Positions 1 through 5,902 of a stretch of 8,799 nt of DNA are shown in pieces; position 1 is the stretch's first letter, and each line of letters begins with the position of its first letter. Origin of the DNA: Planctomycetota bacterium (lineage in GTDB: Bacteria; Planctomycetota; Planctomycetia; Pirellulales; Lacipirellulaceae); assembly GCA_024278035.1 (NCBI GenBank), contig JAJRUA010000384.1, positions 1-8,799 on the forward strand, in the 5' to 3' direction. The notes under the pieces were generated by a model, which worked only from the letters and a program-made list of their open reading frames with translations, had not been told where the DNA came from and did not search any database. The translations under genes and the position numbers were made by a program.

Positions 1-42
1 AAAAAAACAAAAAAGCAGCAAGTATCGGGGAGCTAACGCTCC
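1..42 (-). terminator. Possible transcript end after fabF
   Basis: On the minus strand the GGAGC-GTTA-GCTCC hairpin (29-42) is followed about 14 nt later by a run TTTTTTG and further Ts to the window edge (1-14). The distance is too long for a standard intrinsic terminator, but it is the only candidate for ending the fab transcript. The view is limited by the window edge. Confidence 0.3.
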
Positions 43-52
43 ACCGCTCGCC
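24..52 (-). repeat. REP-like 29-nt repeat, copy 1 (minus orientation)
   Basis: Read on the minus strand it has the head GGCGAGCGG, the hairpin GGAGC-GTTA-GCTCC and the end CCCGAT, matching the copies near 6142-6247. Where the copy at 6219-6247 has a G-C stem pair this one has A-T, a compensatory change. It lies 11 bp past the fabF stop codon. Confidence 0.75.
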
Positions 53-63
53 GGATCGCCCCG

Positions 64-1305
64 TTAGTCGGCGAGCTTGCCGGCGATGATCGACGCGTTG
101 TGGCCGCCAAACCCGAAGCTGTTGCTCATGATGATGTTCAGCTCGCGTTCCCTCGGCTCGTTGGGCGTGTAATCGAGGTCGCACTCCGGGTCGGGCGTCG
201 AGAGATTGATCGTCGGCGGAATCACGCTGTTCTCAATCGCTTTGAGCGAGAGGATCAATTCCACCCCGCCGCTCGCTCCCAGCAAATGCCCAAGCTGGCT
301 CTTGGTGCTGGAGACACTCAACTTGTAAGCGTGGTCGCCGTAAACGTTCTTGATAGCGGTTGTCTCGGCTTTGTCACCCAGGGGCGTGCTCGTGCCGTGG
401 GCGTTGATGTAATCGACCCGCTCAGGATCAATCTTTGCGTTACGAAGGGCACAAGACATCGCCCGGGCGGCGCCCGTTCCTTCAGCGTTAGGCTGAGTGA
501 TATGGCCTCCGTCGCCGCTCGCTCCAAAGCCGAGTATCTCGCCGTAAATGTGAGCGCCGCGCGCCTTGGCGTGTTCCAGTTCTTCCAGCACAAGCAGCCC
601 TGCTCCTTCGGAAAGAACAAACCCGTCGCGGTCCAAATCAAAAGGTCGGCTTGCGCCCTGAGGGTCGTCGTGACGACTCGACAAGGCCCGCATGTTCGCA
701 AACCCGGCGCTACCCATGGGGGTACACGCCGCCTCGCTGCCGCCGGAAATCATCACGTCGGCATCGTCGTACTGGATCGCACGAAAGGCGTCGCCCAGGG
801 CGTTCGTTGCACTGGCACAAGCCGTGACGACCCCATGGTTCGGACCGCGTAGACCGTAGCGAATCGAGACGTGTGCGCTCGCGGCGTTGAGAATCAACTT
901 GGGGATGGTGAAGGCCGACACTTTGTCGGGCCCCTTGGTGAGGAGCCGCTCGACTTGGGTCTCAATTTCATTGAGTCCCCCAATGCCTGAGCCAAGGATA
1001 ACGCCGCATCGGAAGAGGTCTTCCTTGGAGAAATCGAGCCCCGAGTCGTTCACGGCATCGATACCGGCGACCATGGCAAACTGCGAAAAACGATCAAGCC
1101 GCTTGGCTTCTTTACGCTCGACGTAGCCTTCGGTGTCCCAGTCGTAAATGTCACCGCCAAAACGCACCTTGTGTCGGGACGTATCGAAGATGCGCATGGC
1201 ATGGATGCCGCTACGTCCAGCCAAGACCGCGTCCCACAACTCGTTGACTTTGAGGGCTAACGAAGTGACGGCTCCCATTCCGGTGACGACGACGCGTCGT
1301 TTCAT
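64..1305 (-). CDS. fabF: 3-oxoacyl-[acyl-carrier-protein] synthase II (FabF)
   Basis: This enzyme performs the elongating condensation of cytoplasmic type II fatty-acid synthesis: acyl-enzyme plus malonyl-ACP gives 3-oxoacyl-ACP and CO2. The 413-residue protein has the thiolase-fold Cys-His-His triad: Cys163 in TACASA, His303 in NAHGTSTPLGD and His340 in KSQLGHLLGASG. Length and triad positions match E. coli FabF. A glycine-rich NSFGFGGHN segment near residues 395-403 is also typical. The chosen start is the ATG before KRRVVVTGMG, 7 nt after a purine-rich GAGAGAG stretch. The reading frame stays open 37 codons further upstream, but that part is Arg/Pro-rich and unlike the family. The gene is the last of the cluster, 206 bp after acpP. 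FabB is the main alternative, but pairing with acpP and the length favour FabF. Confidence 0.96.
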   Translation of the reverse strand: MKRRVVVTGMGAVTSLALKVNELWDAVLAGRSGIHAMRIFDTSRHKVRFGGDIYDWDTEGYVERKEAKRLDRFSQFAMVAGIDAVNDSGLDFSKEDLFRCGVILGSGIGGLNEIETQVERLLTKGPDKVSAFTIPKLILNAASAHVSIRYGLRGPNHGVVTACASATNALGDAFRAIQYDDADVMISGGSEAACTPMGSAGFANMRALSSRHDDPQGASRPFDLDRDGFVLSEGAGLLVLEELEHAKARGAHIYGEILGFGASGDGGHITQPNAEGTGAARAMSCALRNAKIDPERVDYINAHGTSTPLGDKAETTAIKNVYGDHAYKLSVSSTKSQLGHLLGASGGVELILSLKAIENSVIPPTINLSTPDPECDLDYTPNEPRERELNIIMSNSFGFGGHNASIIAGKLAD

Positions 1306-1412
1306 AACAAAACTCTCTCTCGGCGTTGGTCGGCAAGGTATTCGCCGGCAGAATCGCGCCAGCAGAATCTCAGGTAGTATCGTTTTTCTAAGAGGCCCTT
1401 TCGGGACGTACA

Positions 1413-1463
1413 ACAATAGCCCCGCTCAAGCATCGGCCAAGGCCGCTTGGTCGGGACTATTGT
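1413..1463 (-). other. Structured RNA hairpin between acpP and fabF
   Basis: On the minus strand ACAATAGTCCCG (1452-1463) can pair with CGGGGCTATTGT (1413-1424) over 12 bp. One pair is G-U in the minus RNA but a C-A mismatch on the other strand. Inside, CCAAG-CGGC-CTTGG (1437-1450) forms a second stem. It lies in the 206-bp gap ahead of fabF, and a small CGGCA-ATTG-TGCCG hairpin (1491-1504) directly follows the acpP stop. No T-run follows, so it is more likely an mRNA processing, stability or translation element than a terminator. Confidence 0.45.
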
Positions 1464-1511
1464 GGTTGACGTTCCTGGCGTGGGCTCTCTCGGCAATTGT
1501 GCCGCACGAGC

Positions 1512-1751
1512 TTATTCGCTCTGGTTCTTTTCAACGAAATCAACTGCTTGGCCGACCGTCTGGATTTTTTCAGCCGCGTCGTCCGGAATGTTGATATCGA
1601 ATTCTTCTTCTAGCTCCATCACTAGCTCGACCGTATCGAGCGAGTCGGCACCGAGGTCGGTGACGAAGGAGGTCTCCGATGAAATTTTTTCTTTATCGAC
1701 ACCAAGTTGTTCAGAAACGATGTCCGTTACGCGTTCGAGGATACTCGCCAC
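1512..1751 (-). CDS. acpP: Acyl carrier protein (AcpP)
   Basis: This is the small acidic carrier that holds growing acyl chains on a 4'-phosphopantetheine arm and passes them between the Fab enzymes. The 79-residue sequence is a full-length ACP. It has the [18 protein letters not shown] signature, in which Ser37 is the attachment serine, followed by an acidic helix II ([16 protein letters not shown]) that is the docking face for partners. The start codon is GTG, not ATG. It is fixed by a strong Shine-Dalgarno AAGGAG 7 nt upstream and by the family N-terminus ASILERV. The gene sits 206 bp after fabG and 206 bp before fabF. A candidate promoter in the fabG-acpP gap would allow separate expression, which suits a protein needed in far greater amounts than its neighbours. 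Confidence 0.97.
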   Translation of the reverse strand: MASILERVTDIVSEQLGVDKEKISSETSFVTDLGADSLDTVELVMELEEEFDINIPDDAAEKIQTVGQAVDFVEKNQSE

Positions 1752-1891
1752 GTGGTTTCTCCTTGCGCGCCTCTAGGCGTGCGTCTTAAAGTCTGTCAGT
1801 TCCACCCAGGGGGCGCACCGTGGCATCCCGGGGAGTTCTACGAAGGATTGTTATTTTTTTGCCGTAAGCAATAAAGGGGCCGAAGCGTCAC

Positions 1892-1921
1892 AAAATAGAA
1901 GGTCTTCACAAAGCGGGTCAA
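1892..1921 (-). promoter_or_regulatory. Candidate promoter for acpP (and fabF)
   Basis: On the minus strand TTGACC (1916-1921) and TATTTT (1892-1897) are 18 bp apart. Transcription would start near 1885, leaving a leader of about 130 nt before the GTG. A separate acpP promoter inside a fab operon is known from E. coli and would explain the 206-bp gap. The assignment is by sequence match only. Confidence 0.4.
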
Positions 1922-1957
1922 GGTGTCCCCTTCAAGATTTTCGGTAGAAAGGGGGAA

Positions 1958-2725
1958 TTAGGCGGTCATTCCGCCGTCAATCGTGAGGACTTGCCCCGTG
2001 ATATAGGCTCCTGAGTCGCTTGCCAAGAAGAGAACCCCCTCGGCCACTTCTTCTGCCGTTCCGAGTCGCTGGAGCGGTACCCGCTGCTTGACGGCGTCCA
2101 AAAGGGGTTCTCCTAGGGCGTCGGTCATGTCCGAAGCGATAAAGCCGGGGCAGATCGCGTTGGCCGTGATCGCACGTCGCCGGCTCGCCAGTTCGCGGGC
2201 AATGGTTTGCGTGAATCCGATGATTCCCGCCTTTGAGGCGGAGTAATTCCCCTGGCCCGGGTTGCCCACAAGGCCCGAGACGCTAGAGATATTGATAATC
2301 CGCCCCCGCTTCTTCCGAATCATCGCCCCCGACGCGGCTCGGGAGAAGAGGAAAACGCTCCGCAAGTTGGTGGTAATCACGTCGTCCCAATCTTCGTCGG
2401 ACATGCGAGGCAGCAACGTATCGCGGGTGATGCCTGCGTTGTTGACCAAGATGTCAAGCTGGCCCCATTTTTCGACCACGTCGTCCACCACCTTCGAGGC
2501 CGCCTCGGAGTCGGTCACGTCGCAGGTGAAGGCGATCGCCGTGCCTCCCGCAGCGGTGATCTCCGCCACGACTTCCTCAAGCTTGTCAGCCGAACGAGCG
2601 ATGCACGCCACCCGTGCCCCCGCTGCCGCTAGCCGCAAGGCAATCGCTTTGCCAATGCCGCGCGAAGCGCCGGTGACAATCGCCGTTTGCTCGGAGAGAT
2701 CGACTTGAATAGAGGCGTCAGGCAT
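1958..2725 (-). CDS. fabG: 3-oxoacyl-[acyl-carrier-protein] reductase (FabG)
   Basis: This enzyme carries out NADPH-dependent reduction of 3-oxoacyl-ACP to (R)-3-hydroxyacyl-ACP, the first reductive step of each elongation round. The 255-residue protein is a classical short-chain dehydrogenase/reductase. It has the nucleotide-binding TGASRGIG (residues 18-25), NNAG (95-98), the active-site Asn120 in TTNLRSVF, and the catalytic Ser148, Tyr161 and Lys165 in ISSVSG and NYSASKAG. The 13-residue Ser-Tyr spacing is the same as in E. coli FabG. The C-terminus ends in TIDGGMTA, close to the usual FabG ending. The ATG at 2723-2725 is the only family-consistent start, but no clear Shine-Dalgarno precedes it (AACGACC then ATG). 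A structured 173-bp gap separates it from fabD, so its translation may depend on that leader. Many SDRs look alike; the fab context makes FabG the firm reading. Confidence 0.96.
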   Translation of the reverse strand: MPDASIQVDLSEQTAIVTGASRGIGKAIALRLAAAGARVACIARSADKLEEVVAEITAAGGTAIAFTCDVTDSEAASKVVDDVVEKWGQLDILVNNAGITRDTLLPRMSDEDWDDVITTNLRSVFLFSRAASGAMIRKKRGRIINISSVSGLVGNPGQGNYSASKAGIIGFTQTIARELASRRRAITANAICPGFIASDMTDALGEPLLDAVKQRVPLQRLGTAEEVAEGVLFLASDSGAYITGQVLTIDGGMTA

Positions 2726-2778
2726 GGTCGTTAAGTTTGTTATTGGATGAAGTAGCTGTGAAGCAAGAGCCCGTCAAT

Positions 2779-2873
2779 TCTTAATCTTGCTCCTAATTTT
2801 AATCAGCTTCCTTCCCACGCTAAGCCCTACGGGAGAAAAAGGAGAGGGATTAAAATTAGGAGTAAGATTAAGA
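2779..2873. repeat. AT-rich 26-bp inverted repeat between fabD and fabG
   Basis: The arm 2779-2804 is the reverse complement of 2848-2873 with a single difference (G2789 opposite T2863), around a 43-nt loop. Next to the right arm a short tandem run repeats TAAGAT/TAAGAG (about 2863-2884). Its low GC content contrasts with the flanking coding DNA, suggesting an inserted miniature element or a transcript-control structure within the operon. A further 8-bp match links the loop (2823-2830) to 2892-2899. Confidence 0.8.
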
Positions 2874-2898
2874 TTAAGAGTAAGAAAAATAGTAGGGC

Positions 2899-3810
2899 TC
2901 AAGCAGAAACGCCTTCGCAGGGGGTCTTTCGATGGACTCGTTTGAGCAGGCCGCGGAGGACGCGTCCAGGGCCGATCTCGTAGAAGGGCGTCGCCCCCTC
3001 GCTAAGCATTCGGCGGAGGGTCGCTTCCCACAAGACGGGGCGGACGACCTGCTGGATGAGCAATTCGCGGATTTCGTTCGGATCGGAGTGCGGCTGGGCA
3101 TCGACGTTCGAGAGCACCGGCACTCGAGGCGGCTGTAGCTTCACCTCGGACAAAGCTGCCGAAAGCCGCTCGACAGCGGGCTGCATGAGGTCCGTGTGGA
3201 ACGCCCCAGCCACAGCCAGCGGAATGACCTTCATGGCCCCCGCCGCCTCGGCAGCGGCGGTAAGCCGCTCGCAGGCTGCCGTGTCACCAGAGACGACCGT
3301 GTTGCCAGGGCAGAGCAGGTTGGCGATTTGGAGGGTTCCTTCCCCCCGAACCTCGGCGCAAAGCTCTTCGATCCGTTCGACCTCCAGCCCCAGAACGCTG
3401 ACCATACCGCTCGGAGAGGCCTCAGCCGCCTCCTGCATGGCGGCACCCCGCTCGGCTACCACTTTGAGGCCTTCTTCAAACGATAGCACCCCGGCAAACG
3501 CCAAGGCCGTGTACTCGCCCAGGCTCAGTCCCGCAGCCACTTGGCAAGAGGCGACCACCGCCGGGTCCGATGCCTTGAGCCGCTCCAGAGCCGCTAGGCC
3601 CGCGACGTAAAGCGCCGGTTGGCTATGGACGGTCGCGTTGAGCTGCTCCGCGGGGCCGTTTAGGCAAAGCCCCAGCAGGTCGTAGCCAAGCACTTCGCCA
3701 GCACGCTCGAACAGTTCCTTGGCAGCAGGCACCTCAGCGGTCGCCTCGGCACCCATGCCGACGTGCTGCGCACCTTGTCCAGGAAATAAGAAAGCGGGAC
3801 CAGATCCCAT
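2899..3810 (-). CDS. fabD: Malonyl-CoA:ACP transacylase (FabD)
   Basis: This enzyme transfers malonyl from CoA to the ACP phosphopantetheine arm, supplying the two-carbon donor used by FabF. The 303-residue length is normal for the family. Visible motifs are FPGQGAQ (residues 9-15), the nucleophile elbow GLSLGEYTAL with Ser96, the malonate-binding Arg121 in ERGAAMQ, the catalytic His205 in AGAFHTDLM, and Gln254 in QQVVRPV. The residue before the nucleophile is Leu where E. coli FabD has His (GHSLGEY). The start is an ATG with a GGAG ribosome-binding site 9 nt upstream. It lies 53 bp after rpmF on the same strand, so the two are probably cotranscribed. The C-terminal tail (residues 290-303) is short and basic. 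Confidence 0.96.
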   Translation of the reverse strand: MGSGPAFLFPGQGAQHVGMGAEATAEVPAAKELFERAGEVLGYDLLGLCLNGPAEQLNATVHSQPALYVAGLAALERLKASDPAVVASCQVAAGLSLGEYTALAFAGVLSFEEGLKVVAERGAAMQEAAEASPSGMVSVLGLEVERIEELCAEVRGEGTLQIANLLCPGNTVVSGDTAACERLTAAAEAAGAMKVIPLAVAGAFHTDLMQPAVERLSAALSEVKLQPPRVPVLSNVDAQPHSDPNEIRELLIQQVVRPVLWEATLRRMLSEGATPFYEIGPGRVLRGLLKRVHRKTPCEGVSA

Positions 3811-3863
3811 CTGATCGAACTCCGTAGCAGATGCTTAGTAGTAGGACTTTTCCCCGATCAGCC

Positions 3864-4046
3864 TTAGACGGGCTCGACCACCGTACGGCCCATGTAGTGG
3901 CCACAGTTGGGGTTGGGGCAGACGACATGCGTCGGCGTCATCGTGCCACACTTGGGGCACGAGTGGAGCTGCTTTGCGCTGTACTGGTCGTGTGAGCGAC
4001 GCTTGCCAGAGCGGGAGTTGGAGTGCTTACGCTTAGGAACGGCCAT
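3864..4046 (-). CDS. rpmF: 50S ribosomal protein bL32
   Basis: This is a small basic protein of the large ribosomal subunit. The 60-residue sequence begins MAVPKRKHSNSRSGKRRSHD, the typical bL32 N-terminus, and carries four cysteines (Cys30, Cys33, Cys43, Cys48) arranged CPKC...CPNPNC, the zinc-ribbon form of bL32. It is the first gene of the minus-strand cluster. In E. coli rpmF is followed by plsX-fabH-fabD-fabG-acpP-fabF; here fabD follows directly. No yceD-like gene precedes it. No clear Shine-Dalgarno is visible before the ATG (GTCGTAGCG then ATG). A candidate promoter lies about 55 bp upstream. Confidence 0.96.
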   Translation of the reverse strand: MAVPKRKHSNSRSGKRRSHDQYSAKQLHSCPKCGTMTPTHVVCPNPNCGHYMGRTVVEPV

Positions 4047-4101
4047 CGCTACGACAGTTGGTTGGTAGGGCAGGGGATCGGGGAGACGTTTTGAGCCCCA
4101 C

Positions 4102-4131
4102 AGACTACGCCCTAGGGGTAGGGTTTGTCAA
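4102..4131 (-). promoter_or_regulatory. Candidate sigma70-type promoter for rpmF-fabD
   Basis: On the minus strand, a perfect -35 hexamer TTGACA (4126-4131) is followed after 18 bp by TAGTCT (4102-4107), a four-of-six match to the -10 consensus. Transcription would start near 4095, giving a leader of about 50 nt before rpmF. An 8-bp palindrome CCCTAGGG (4110-4117) lies in the spacer and could be an operator. The assignment rests on sequence match only. Confidence 0.4.
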
Positions 4132-4327
4132 CGGCCACATCGTAGCCCCCAATTTCCCTGCGGGTGGCCTTGTAGTCCCAAGCTTTTTCTTCGGATTTTG
4201 TTGTTCGAAGGGTCGCGTCGTTCCAACAATCATTTTCTGGCCGAATGGCCGAAAATAAAGCTTGACAGAAATTCCCCGATTGGTCGGAATGGGGTGGAAT
4301 CGGCCCCTGGAGCCTACGATTTTCGGT

Positions 4328-4343
4328 GGCAAGTTGACTTGCC
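4328..4343. promoter_or_regulatory. 16-bp palindrome over the -35, possible operator
   Basis: GGCAAGT-TG-ACTTGCC has two perfect 7-bp arms around a 2-bp centre. It covers the candidate -35 of the plus-strand 107-residue gene. The layout fits a dimeric repressor site, but no regulator gene is visible in the window and chance occurrence is possible. Confidence 0.3.
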
Positions 4344-4363
4344 CGTTGGATTTTTCGTACGAT
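4334..4363 (+). promoter_or_regulatory. Candidate promoter for the 107-aa gene
   Basis: The -35 hexamer TTGACT (4334-4339) and the -10 hexamer TACGAT (4358-4363) are separated by 18 bp, and transcription would start near 4370, about 65 nt before the ATG at 4436. The -35 lies inside the palindrome at 4328-4343. A second TTGACA at 4262-4267 lacks a good -10 partner. Confidence 0.35.
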
Positions 4364-4435
4364 TGAGGACACAAAGAGGTTGCTGCCAATATCACCGACA
4401 GCTATCAACATCACCGTCAGGGGAGGTCATCTACG

Positions 4436-4759
4436 ATGCCGTTATTTGAGGTCGAGACCCGTGGCCATATCATTATCTCTTGGGCCGAAGACGATGAGGC
4501 GGCTCGTGAAATTGTGGCAAAGAACTTCCCGAACGAAGAAGTCGTGCGTCTCACCAAACGGCCCCGTGATATGTGGGTGATCTCGAAGAGCGCGTTGGGG
4601 ATTCCCTCGAATATGGATCCGTGCGACTCGGCTCGTGATTGCCTTTCACGTGCTGAGGGGGACAAGGTCCATGCGATTCGTCTCTACATGAACGCGAAGG
4701 GAGTCGACCTTGATCAGGCGCGCAAGGTGATCGAGTCGAACATGGTCATGGGATGGTGA
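4436..4759 (+). CDS. Hypothetical protein with bL12-CTD-like C-terminus
   Basis: I do not recognise this 107-residue protein as a named family. The start is well supported: a strong GGAGGT lies 8 nt before the ATG. It has no signal peptide or membrane segment, so it should be cytoplasmic. The N-terminal half (residues 1-52) alternates likely strands and helix (PLFEVETRGHIIISW, EAAREIVAKNF, DMWVISKS). The C-terminal part from Lys77 to Glu100 (KVHAIRLY...GVDLDQARKVIE) resembles the helix-loop-helix of the ribosomal protein bL12 C-terminal domain (pattern K-x-x-x-I-x-x-x-R...G-L-x-L-x-x-A-K-x-x-V-E). That likeness is my reading and not a computed match. There are two cysteines, Cys63 and Cys69. 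It is the only plus-strand gene in the window, with its own promoter region, transcribed away from rpmF. The function is unknown. Confidence 0.8.
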   Translation: MPLFEVETRGHIIISWAEDDEAAREIVAKNFPNEEVVRLTKRPRDMWVISKSALGIPSNMDPCDSARDCLSRAEGDKVHAIRLYMNAKGVDLDQARKVIESNMVMGW

Positions 4760-4761
4760 AT

Positions 4762-4823
4762 CTAGCCGCAGGCGGAAGCCGGCGGAGTGTCCCTGCCAAA
4801 CCGCGGCTTCCGCCTGCGGCTAG
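4762..4823. repeat. Perfect 20-bp inverted repeat between convergent genes
   Basis: The left arm at 4762-4781 (CTAGCCGCAGGCGGAAGCCG) is the exact reverse complement of 4804-4823, with a 22-nt loop. Each arm also contains a mini-hairpin GGC-GGAA-GCC. It begins 2 nt after the stop codon of the plus-strand 107-residue gene and lies 43 bp from the end of the minus-strand lipoprotein gene. It may act as a shared transcript end or be a dispersed intergenic repeat. No T-run follows on either strand, so it is not a classical intrinsic terminator. Confidence 0.85.
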
Positions 4824-4866
4824 GAAGGAATCTGTGGTTAGGGAATGGGGCCCCGTGGTGTACCGC

Positions 4867-5832
4867 TTAGCGGTAACGGGGTGGGTTGACCGGGGTGGCC
4901 TTCTTGGAGCCGCCTGAACCGGGGCGCGTCGCGATGCTGACGCCCGATTTGTAGGTGCCCGTCCCGCCGGGTCGGTATTCACCCGGCAGAGAGGTGAGCC
5001 GAATCTCGGATCGCTCCGAAGCGGGGGCTGTTGTAGGAACGGCGCTGGCGGTCGAGTAGACCGAGGTTGCTGGTGGTGGGGTGCCAACGACTGCCGGATG
5101 AGTGGCGGATGGCGTTGCCGCTGTTGAAGCCGCTGTCGAAGCTGACGCATAGCGGCCCCCCATGCCGTAACGGTCTTCGGTTGAAGGCGAGGCGGGCGAG
5201 GCTGCTGGCGTGGAGAAATTGGGGACCGCTTCGGCCACGGTGTTGGCCGCGGTGTTGGATGCGACGCTGGCGTAACGATCGCCGAGGCCTCCGTAACGCC
5301 CGGTGCTGGCCGGGGCGTCGCTTTTCACTTGAGCAGGAGCCGTTGGCTGATAGGCGTTCGGATCGTAGGGCCCGGCGGCAGCGTAGGCGTCCGCAGGCGT
5401 CATGGTTTTTCCCGGAGCAACATAGGGCTGAGCGGCGGGGGCGGACATTTGTGGCACCGCACGGATCTTGGCCGCTTCTTGGGCCGGAGTGGCCGAGGCG
5501 ATGGAGCTGGTGGGCGGAAGCGTCCTCTTGGGCATCGCGGGTGGCGTGCTTGCCAGCGGTGTTGCGGTTGCGCTGGCGGGGAGTGCAGGAGCAATCGTCG
5601 ATGCAACGGCTGTCGCCACGGGGGCTTCGATTCCTTCGATCAATGGCGTTGCCGAGTCGGAGGGGAGGGCAGGAGCCGTCCGCGCGACGAGCGACGTGTC
5701 GGCCGCCGAGCGGGACATCGGATTCCACCAGGCCCATTTTGAGCCGCCCGATTGGCAGCCGGTGGCAAGCGTAACGGTGATGGTCAAAACGGCAACGAAG
5801 CCGAGGCGTGCGTTAAGGGCGTTGGTTTTCAT
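4867..5832 (-). CDS. Low-complexity Ala/Pro/Ser/Thr-rich putative lipoprotein
   Basis: No known family is recognised. The 321-residue protein starts MKTNALNARLGFVAVLTITV, a short basic region and a hydrophobic stretch, followed by LATGC with Cys26. This reads as a type II (lipoprotein) signal peptide, although Ala at -3 is weaker than the usual Leu. After the cysteine comes a Trp-rich patch KWAWWNP (32-38), then about 230 residues dominated by Ala, Pro, Ser and Thr. Two related motifs, RYGGLGDRYAS (179-189) and RYGMGGRYAS (221-230), interrupt this, and the C-terminus carries LPGEYRPGGTGTY (282-294) and a basic PPRYR end. It is probably anchored in a membrane facing the periplasm. A TTG start 7 codons upstream is possible; the ATG is preferred for the signal peptide, though neither has a good ribosome-binding site. 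Opposite-strand frames here are Arg/Gly-rich artefacts. Confidence 0.75.
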   Translation of the reverse strand: MKTNALNARLGFVAVLTITVTLATGCQSGGSKWAWWNPMSRSAADTSLVARTAPALPSDSATPLIEGIEAPVATAVASTIAPALPASATATPLASTPPAMPKRTLPPTSSIASATPAQEAAKIRAVPQMSAPAAQPYVAPGKTMTPADAYAAAGPYDPNAYQPTAPAQVKSDAPASTGRYGGLGDRYASVASNTAANTVAEAVPNFSTPAASPASPSTEDRYGMGGRYASASTAASTAATPSATHPAVVGTPPPATSVYSTASAVPTTAPASERSEIRLTSLPGEYRPGGTGTYKSGVSIATRPGSGGSKKATPVNPPRYR

Positions 5833-5902
5833 GGATCCAGCGCAGGAAATCAAAAGAGTTGGGGATGGTATTCGTCAGTAAAACCGGGGAGCGGTGGGCT
5901 CG

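Larger units (their letters stand above)
4047..4435. other. Divergent intergenic region, rpmF / 107-aa gene
   Basis: This is a 389-bp gene-free stretch between two genes that point away from each other, so it must hold promoters for both. I see a minus-strand promoter candidate at 4102-4131, a plus-strand candidate at 4334-4363, a 16-bp palindrome at 4328-4343, and a hairpin at 4232-4256. The hairpin pairs ATTTTC with GAAAAT and GGCC with GGCC, with one bulged T and a GAAT loop. Short minus-strand reading frames across 4105-4414 have no recognisable protein character and are read as noise. Confidence 0.6.

Noticed and set aside
100..852. 250-codon plus-strand frame opposite fabF
   Set aside because: Shadow of the fabF gene; the composition is unlike a real protein and fabF motifs on the other strand are unambiguous.
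1306..1416. 37-codon N-terminal extension of fabF
   Set aside because: It is Arg/Pro-rich, unlike FabF N-termini, lies over the intergenic hairpin edge, and the internal ATG gives the exact family length with a purine-rich site upstream.
1853..1860. T-run as a terminator in the fabG-acpP gap
   Set aside because: The Ts are on the plus strand with no plus-strand gene or stem before them; on the transcribed strand this is an A-run.
2863..2884. Short tandem TAAGAT units as a CRISPR or satellite
   Set aside because: Only about three 6-bp units with no spacers; explained as part of the AT-rich repeat element.
4105..4414. Two overlapping minus-strand frames of 96 and 100 codons upstream of rpmF
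   Set aside because: They overlap each other and the promoter region, and show no domain or family character; yceD, the usual neighbour of rpmF, is not there.
5067..5774. 235-codon and other plus-strand frames opposite the lipoprotein gene
   Set aside because: Arg/Trp/Gly-rich composition typical of antisense frames in GC-rich DNA; the minus frame has a signal peptide, motif repeats and a coherent composition.
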